Part shown: positions 56,801 through 64,000 of the stretch, in pieces
How positions within the stretch are numbered: position 1 is the stretch's first letter
Layout: the number at the start of each line of letters is the position of its first letter
NCBI RefSeq assembly: GCF_023343835.1
Contig: NC_064439.1
Coordinates: forward strand, 38,262,508-38,326,507
Direction of reading: 5' to 3'
Length of the DNA stretch: 64,000 nucleotides
DNA from: Lagopus muta
Taxonomy: Eukaryota; Chordata; Aves; Galliformes; Phasianidae
Program-made: the position numbers and the translations under genes
Notes under the pieces: generated by a model
Databases searched by the model: none
Seen by the model: the letters and a program-made list of their open reading frames with translations, nothing else
What the model was told of the DNA's origin: nothing

Positions 56801-59800
56801 TTGTTGCAAAATACGTTTCCCAGGAGCAGTGTGTGAAGTTTTCTTGCTCTTGGAAAAAACTAAGCATATTTTCAATATTCTTAAATCACGAACTGGTGAT
56901 ATATAAGGAACAATTTCTGTTACCACTGAATCCTAGAAGAGATCCATTGTGGAAAGCTGTTCAAAGCCCAGGGTGAACTTTTCAAAGGCATGTGTCTTTT
57001 AAGGGAGCTGGATTCCTATCATCCCATGATGTGTCTTTGAAACTCTCCCCAATGTGTCTAAGACCATGTGTGCAACCGTGTGCCTAATTTGTGAGTAGTC
57101 ATAATGATCATACAGTAATAGGCATGCAACTGAGTCTACATTTTGTTCATAACTCCCAGTGCCTTTAGCTGAATGTTCAAAGAGGCTGAATTCTCACATC
57201 TGCTACTACTTCAGTGGAGCTGTAGGTGCTCTGGGACTGAAAATCAAGCTACTGACATACTGAAAAATTAAAGCTGAGGTATGTATGAGTCAATCACATG
57301 TCTACTGTTCATTCGTAAGTCAGACTTGCAAGCCGGATCTTTCTGAGTTTAATGGAGACTACTGACAGGCTTTCAGGAGGTTTTAAATTTGAGAGTTTTC
57401 TTTTTGTCAACTTATCACCTAAACTTTAGCCTCACATAACCAGTATTCTCATTCAAAAATCACTACCCCCATTTTGTTTATTAGCTTAGGCATTTAGTTA
57501 CAGCTGAGCTTGGTACAAGCTCCATTTTCTTTCTTCATACTGAATATTTACGTGCAACACTTCTGATCTCAGTGTTGGATGGTCTGTAGGCTGATATTCA
57601 CTTTTGATACATCAAAACAAAATGAGTAAAACATGCTATTTGGCTTACATCTTCCAAAAGGGCTTTTTTCTATTCATGTTTTTCATATTCTGCAAATATT
57701 CATACATGTTCACCATTATGCATGTGAATAGTTTCATTTACTCATTCGGAATATCGGTATGTGCACTTGAATGTATTCCTTCATGCTTGTTGTTAAAGAA
57801 GCTTCTTTGTATTTTTTTCTCCAGTTTCAACCTTTATAAATCATGTTACACTTGAAAAAGATCAAGACGTGTGAAAAAAATACGAGACTAAAACAAAATG
57901 TGCATTCTTTTTATTTGCCTTCTGGTTTTTAAGCTTTTATCAGCAGCTTAGTGATGTTTTGAATACTCATCTTTTCAATAATGAAGGCTAAAGAGCATCT
58001 GGGTTTTTATTTTTAAGCAAAGAAATAAAATCCTTACGTATATGTACCACTGAAGGAACTGGGCTTCAACAGATATGCCAAATCAGAACACACAATATTG
58101 GAAGGCAAGATAGAGGTAAAGAAACCTTAGACAGAGAGCAAAGGAAAAGCATAAAAGAGATAGAATATTTCTTTTGTGCTTTATAGCCTAGACTCATTAA
58201 AATAAACACCCTGGAAATCCTGTGAGTCCTTAAGACAATGCAGTTTTAGGAGTCTCTCAGCCTCACAGTGCCCAATTTAGGCCCACTATCAAACAGGTCT
58301 GAGCTTCACCTGCACAAGAACTGAATGTGTTCTTGCAGGCACTAAAGGATTATTGATGAGTAGGTGGAAGAATTTTGTCTTGTTTGGTTATATATGTTGG
58401 CATTTTTCATTGCAATAGCTGTAGCTGTTTGTAATGCTGTCTGCAACCACCTCACTTGAGGATGAATTTTTCTGCCCTGCATTTGCCTTTGATTCCTGTA
58501 GAGCACCCATCAACTGTGAAGAAAACAGCAGTGCTTAAGCATAGTCTATTCAAGTATATTCAAAATGTGTTATTTTTAGCATTATTGTTAATATGAAATG
58601 TTCCACCAACCAGCTGGAATTATGCAAATCCTAACACATGCGTTCCTCACTAAGCTGCACTCTTGGATGTACTCTTTACATTCATTTCGTTTTATGAATG
58701 TCTTTCCAGCATACTTCTCTACAATGGGAGATTGAAAAGCCTGCAATTTTCTTCTTGCCTGATTCTCCCATTGGGTTTTGTTCACATTCAAAAAATAAAT
58801 TGATGTCTATTTCTTATTAGTATAGATTGAGGGAAAAAAATCTACCTGCCAGCATAGATGAATGAGGTGAAAAAGAAAGGTTCACAAACTTTAAAAGCTG
58901 TGTTCTTGAAGTAGCTCTTTGGTGACTCACTGTTTTCACTAGAAATATTTGGGGCAGTCATGGAAGGAGCTCTGAAAGTATGAGAAATTTTTCAGTAGCT
59001 TGGTCGTAAGCCAGAAGCTTGTAAGCTCCATCACCTTCACTTGTATTACCAAAATATCATGTGTTTCAGGGCAATTTCTGGATGAGAGAAGGGAGAAGTG
59101 GCAGATCGGCAGTGCTGCCTGCTTTAGACGGGTTTGTTTGTGGATTGAGAGAACATAGACATGACTTTTCTCTTTGTCCTTGTCACACCAGTGTTCTTGC
59201 CATGGAGGCAACATGCAGTCTCTCCTACACATTTCTCCTTCCTGCTAAGGGCAACTAATGTGTCGGTGAAAGCTGAAGTGTGTGTCCCACTTCTCTTATT
59301 TTTGCATCCATGCTAATTTATGGAGCAGGCTTCTGGTGTTTTCGGGTGTAGGAAGGGGTTCTGTGTGTCCACTGTTCAATCCCTGCTAGAACAGCTCTAA
59401 TTTTCTTGTTCTTTATTGCTTACAGGGAGAAGTAGGAGGATTTCCCAAAAGCTGAGTGGCCTAGTTCCCTGGTCTGAAATCCCACCATTAAATGACATTC
59501 TAAATCTTTATTTTATTTTCACCTTCCACACTGTCTCTTTTAAAGGTTTCTTAGAAAACTCATTCAATTTTAAAAACTTATTTACACCTCCAATTCACCT
59601 TGTCTCCCTGTAAGGGTCTTTTCAAATCTGGTAACTTCAGTAATTTGTTGTGACTCTTCATTTTTTGCTGAACTTGTGATTTCCAAATTGAACTGTTACA
59701 GGCTTTATTTGCTGCTGCTGTTTTAGTTTTCTGTGATGGAAGATAAGACACACACAGCTCGATATAACATTTCAGGATTTTTCTGACTAAAATAATAAAA

Positions 59801-60491
59801 CAGCTTTGATTGCTGCTAGTTAAAACTTGATGATGCATTTCACATTAAGCCTCCAGGGGCAGAAGTGTTCTACCCTGCATGTACCCATACTCTGTAGCAC
59901 CTTTGGGTCTTGTCCACATAGCCTGGTGGATAATGGCATTTTACCCCGCAAGATTCTTGTCTTGCCTTAGGCTGCCTCTCTCCTTAGGCAAGAAGGGACA
60001 TTCAGAGCTGTTACTGCCGTGCATGAGAGGTTGCTCACTTCCCCAGCAAATGCAAAGTTGCAGTCCGGTGGGTTAGATGCACAGTCATCCATATTGACCT
60101 GCAGCTCCACAGGATGGTAGAGGTGTATATCTTCATTATTTCAGTCAGTCCTTCTGAATGCAGATTTTAAGCATTCTGGCATTGGAACTATTTCCTCTGG
60201 TGTGATGGTTAACCATAAGTGTTAACCACACATGTTAATAATATAATGCTATGTTTGTTTTATGGCCACCACTAATTTTTGCTATTCATTTCTTCTACCA
60301 GTGAGTTTGCATTGTAAAACAGTCTGTCCTGCTTCAGTTAGTATGGTTTTTGGCTTCCTAATATTTTGATAAAATTACAAAATATTATTGTTTGGAATTA
60401 GTGTAGCCCACATGACCCTTATTTCATACAGTGGATCTCTTGATATAAGTGATGTTGTTAATAATAACTTTCAGGCTTGTCTAAAACAAGA

Positions 60492-60525
60492 GTTAAACTC
60501 TAGAGTTAAAACTCTAGAGTTTAAC
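60492..60525. repeat. Perfect 16-bp inverted repeat, 2-nt spacer
   Basis: GTTAAACTCTAGAGTT (60492-60507), AA, AACTCTAGAGTTTAAC (60510-60525). Each arm also contains the 12-bp palindrome AACTCTAGAGTT. Confidence 0.97.
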
Positions 60526-63500
60526 GTTAGAGCTTCACTCTAAATCTGTGAAGGGAGAGAGACTTAGGTCTAACAAACACCTCATGAACTGTGTAAAACA
60601 AAAAGATTATATTTAGACTAGAAACTTAAGCATTCAGAACACATTGAAGAGAATGAAAGACTGGCAATTTACTTTTTGAAGAATACATGCTTCAGGTTAG
60701 GTAGTTTTCTTAAACAGTTCTTTCTCCCTTATGTCAGTCTTCTGCTGTGAGTTCCTTCATCATATTCACCAAGAAACATTCATTTGAGTGTATCCTATTA
60801 ATAGTGTTAAAGTAGTGTCCAGGTCATTGATTAGAGCTTCTGTGTGAAACCGCTGTATAAAATAAATTTCCAGTACAGGCTATGGGCAAGATGTACTTGG
60901 AATAGTGTAAGCTGACAGCAGTACCCCTTTGCTGGCATTTATGCAATATCATACATTGCCTTTTCATGAAGACACCTCCTGATATCTGTTTTAAATATTT
61001 TTAATAGGCAACTCAAAAATCTGCAAGGTTAACACTGACCCCTTAGGGCTTTAAATTTCCATGCAACTGGCAAGGGGTTTCCACCCAGCTGGTATGGGAT
61101 TTCTGGTTTTGCTGGGTGTGTTCCAGCCATAGTGATTTCCTCTACGAGGTTTATATCCTCTTTGTGGTAAATGCTGAAGTTCCAAAAGCGTATGCTTTTC
61201 AAAATGAGAGTAGGGACGTGTTCAGCATAAGGCAATACGTTTATTACAATCAGGTTTCTCATGTTTCTGAATTATAAACAAAGAATTACTTTTTCCTTTG
61301 TTGCTTTGCCATGAATCATACAAAATTGACGTCAAAGGAGTCATTCAGGGATTGATTTGATTACATACATACATGCATACAGAGAGAAAAAGAGATGTTT
61401 ATCCTTAAACAGCGCAGCTTATCTGCCTCCACTGACAATGGCTCATAGTGGATCATTCAAACAGGAGTGGATGACTGTCACAAAATAATCCTCTCTTTTG
61501 AAAGATGGAAACCTCTTATCTGTCTGAACATGAAATCACACATGTGCCATAAAGCAGTTATATTAATTACACTTAAAAAATGATATGAGCTATAGGTTCA
61601 GCAAGGTTATTACATTGTTTAATTTCTCCACAGAGAGAAAATTCCTCCATAAAAGAAAATTTCCCTCATAAGAAGCTTCTGTGCAAAATGCCATTTTTTG
61701 TACGGAGGGCGAATTCGATGTGTCATTCTTTTCTGAAACCTCCTAATGCAAGGAGATGAGTTGCCATGGGCTGATTATAAGTGAAATTAAAACGTTCCTC
61801 TTATCTTGCTTCACCTATACGATGTAAGTACAGCCTTCACAAGAATCAGAGGCACGGGAATCAGCGTCCCATCCTCTGGAAGGCAGGTGGCTGCCCAGGT
61901 CCAGTCTCACTCTGACAAGCTGCGGAGGGTACTGAGGGCTCTGCACTTTAGCAGAGCACACACTGCTTTCTGAAAGGCACTCTGCTTTCACACACCTTTT
62001 CATAGTAGGTAGTTTAAGTCCCTAGCAGAGATATTAGAGGCTTTAGGCACCTTTAGAATACGGTTTAAATACTTTTCAGAAGAAAATCTGGTACAGTTAT
62101 TATCTAGAATTCAAATTCATTTAAATGGACAAGACTCCTGGCAATTACCAATACTGTTTCATTACAAAACAAATTGGTAGTGATAAGGTATTTGAAGGCA
62201 GTGAAGGAAAGCAATAAAGTTTTGCCATGGGGTCAAGTCAAAATAAAACAATTTGCTTCTGCCTTAAGCATGTTGACAGATTTCAACATCGAGAGGGAAG
62301 GAATGGGAGACGGTGGATATAACACAGAAAAACTTGTCTTAAGCAATAAGTTGGAGCCCACCAAAGGCTGGTTGCCTAGATATGGTGCTTTGTAAGACTG
62401 AATGAAATTACGCCAGGAACTTTAGAAGTGGATCAATACAGTCTCCAAAGAGAGGAGATTTTCACTTGCAGGCAGCCTTTTGCAACACATTTGTTTATGA
62501 CCGGACTAGCATTTGGAAGGCCAGCTTCACACCAGTAGCAGGTCATCCAAATCTTCAGTGCTCTGGAAGATGCCAATAATTGTTTCTAAATGGGTCTCCT
62601 GTTATGCAGAAAGTTGTTCTACCTCTCACATTTTTGCTGTCCAGCACTTTTTGTATTTTTCTACCTGTTCAAATTGGTTTTATGTTTTCGCCAACACAGC
62701 CTTGCTGATTGGCACAGCATTTCGTTTGGAAAGTGGAAAAATGGTTGGGTCTGTGGCTCAGCCCACTCCTTCCGTTCCTTTATTCCCATGTGTGGGAGCA
62801 GTGGCAGAGTTAAATTGCAGAGCACTGTAATTGCTGAAGAGCAAAGTGCTAGGAAAGATTGAAATTGATATAAAGCAAAGTTACAGTATGGTAGAGTGAT
62901 GTTATGCCAAATATTTTTGCAGCGTTTCCTAAAGCAGGAGCATAACTTTTCAAACAACTATGAAATGCTTACAAATTGCCTGATGTGAATTGCTTTTCTT
63001 CGTTTAGCAATATTTAGGAGATCTGAATGTTTTTGCTCAATTATAGCAGTTAATTTGATCTAATGCAGTTGATGTAAATCATGTAGTTAGCCTGATTTAT
63101 GTCAATTGAGCCAGCAAAAATTTGTTTATAAACCAAGCCCAAAGTGTCTTTCTTAACACCAAAAGTACTTCTGTGGCAACTGCTGCTGTGAAGAGGAATA
63201 CATATTGCCAGACAAAAACCATTTCAATTGTATTTTTGATTTCTTTATGGGTTTGGGTAGGGAAAAGACTTGAATTATTAATTAGAGAAATGTGACATTT
63301 TGTGGTAATTTTGTAGTAGATTTGGGAATTCCATTTTCAGAAAAAAAGCTATTATGTTCAGAAGGCATTTGGAGAAATAGAATGGTGTTTTCTCACTAAT
63401 GCACTTCCAGTAAACATGGAGATTTAATGATTTTCAGGGATCTGTAATTATATGCTGACAGTTTCTCCACTTTGGGAAGACCACTCTGCTGAGGAACAAT

Positions 63501-64000
63501 TGTCCCACATGAGGATGATTCCAAATTCCTTTTGTTAGGGATTTCTTGGCTTGCATTTATTATACATTTTAAAATATCGTGTAGCAGTGTTAAGGCAGTG
63601 ACATTTGTTGGCTGATGCATCTCTCTCAGGATTCTGTTCCATTGCATCGATAACAGTATCTCAGGGATCGATGAAATTAAGCTGTTGTAAGTGAGAGGAA
63701 AACCAGATTAGATGTATGCAGGTGTTTTTATCTTATTATCTCTGTATCTCTATCATCATCAGTGAAGGTACACTATGTATTTCTGTGTTTTAAGTTTTTT
63801 AAAAGAATGTCTGTTTTTGATCCAGAATGCTTTGAATAATACATCTAGTTATTGTTGGGTTAAGAATCTTTGAAAGCTAACATGTGAACAGAGAAACAGC
63901 TTATTTTTCCCTTTCTTTACTGTATTTATGTAGGTCGTTTGAGGGGCTCCAATAGCAGCAACATGCAGCAAGCTCTCAGTCACACTTTCTGTGTGCATAG

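Larger units (their letters stand above)
49900..64000. other. Presumed intron to window end; no gene seen
   Basis: AT-rich unique sequence. It contains an AAAT run (51884-51916), a 14-bp palindromic CRE at 53877-53890, 16 A at 56549-56564, a perfect inverted repeat at 60492-60525 and a CRE at 61327-61334. An AATAAA followed by 12 A lies at 52355-52389. No downstream exon of the gene starting at 2443 was recognised. Confidence 0.5.

Noticed and set aside
1..64000. tRNA, rRNA, known microRNA, CRISPR array, integrated virus
   Set aside because: No cloverleaf with A/B boxes, no ribosomal motifs, no remembered microRNA seed hairpins, no regularly spaced repeats and no retroviral protein patterns were seen on either strand.

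Overview
The window looks like bird genomic DNA, most likely galliform (chicken-like). Several CR1 retrotransposon fragments are present. They carry the avian 3' tail made of 8-bp TTCTRTGA-type units, and one keeps the end of a readable ORF2 protein. Coding density is very low, there are no bacterial-type operons, and outside one CpG island the DNA is AT-rich and CpG-poor.

Layout. Positions 1-1490 are upstream, apparently intergenic sequence ending in two old CR1 fragments. Positions 1490-3475 are a strong CpG island that acts as the promoter and 5' end of a plus-strand gene. It holds a 25-unit CA microsatellite, a 60-codon first coding exon (2443-2622, strong Kozak context, splice donor GTACGT at 2623) and GC-rich proximal intron. 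From 2623 to the end of the window (about 61 kb) I find no further exon I can defend, so this is best read as a very long first intron. I do not recognise the 60-residue N-terminus (Pro/Ala/His-rich, ending in an acidic/basic KEDKK stretch), so the gene is left unnamed.

The intron holds CR1 insertions of at least two age classes. The minus-strand examples are at 7361-7735, 12752-12890, 18177-18340 and 40141-40360. The plus-strand examples are at 16965-17265, 30149-30394 and 39890-40830. The most informative case is a young minus-strand CR1 nested inside a much older plus-strand CR1 at 39890-40830. The rest of the intron is simple repeats, homopolymer tracts and AT-rich unique sequence. A few blocks look like candidate cis-regulatory elements: 14341-14626 (repeated TGTCA and CAGCTG words), 16380-16640, 25790-26330 and 29221-29241. 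These are inferences from motif content; no alignment could be run.

The oddest observations are an exact 40-bp direct repeat at 28181-28220 and 32137-32176 with sharp, unrelated flanks; perfect inverted repeats at 19501-19537 and 60492-60525; and an upstream reading frame in the 5' leader that stays open and in phase with the start codon through the CA repeat. No complete protein-coding gene, tRNA, rRNA, CRISPR array or novel multi-gene system is visible.
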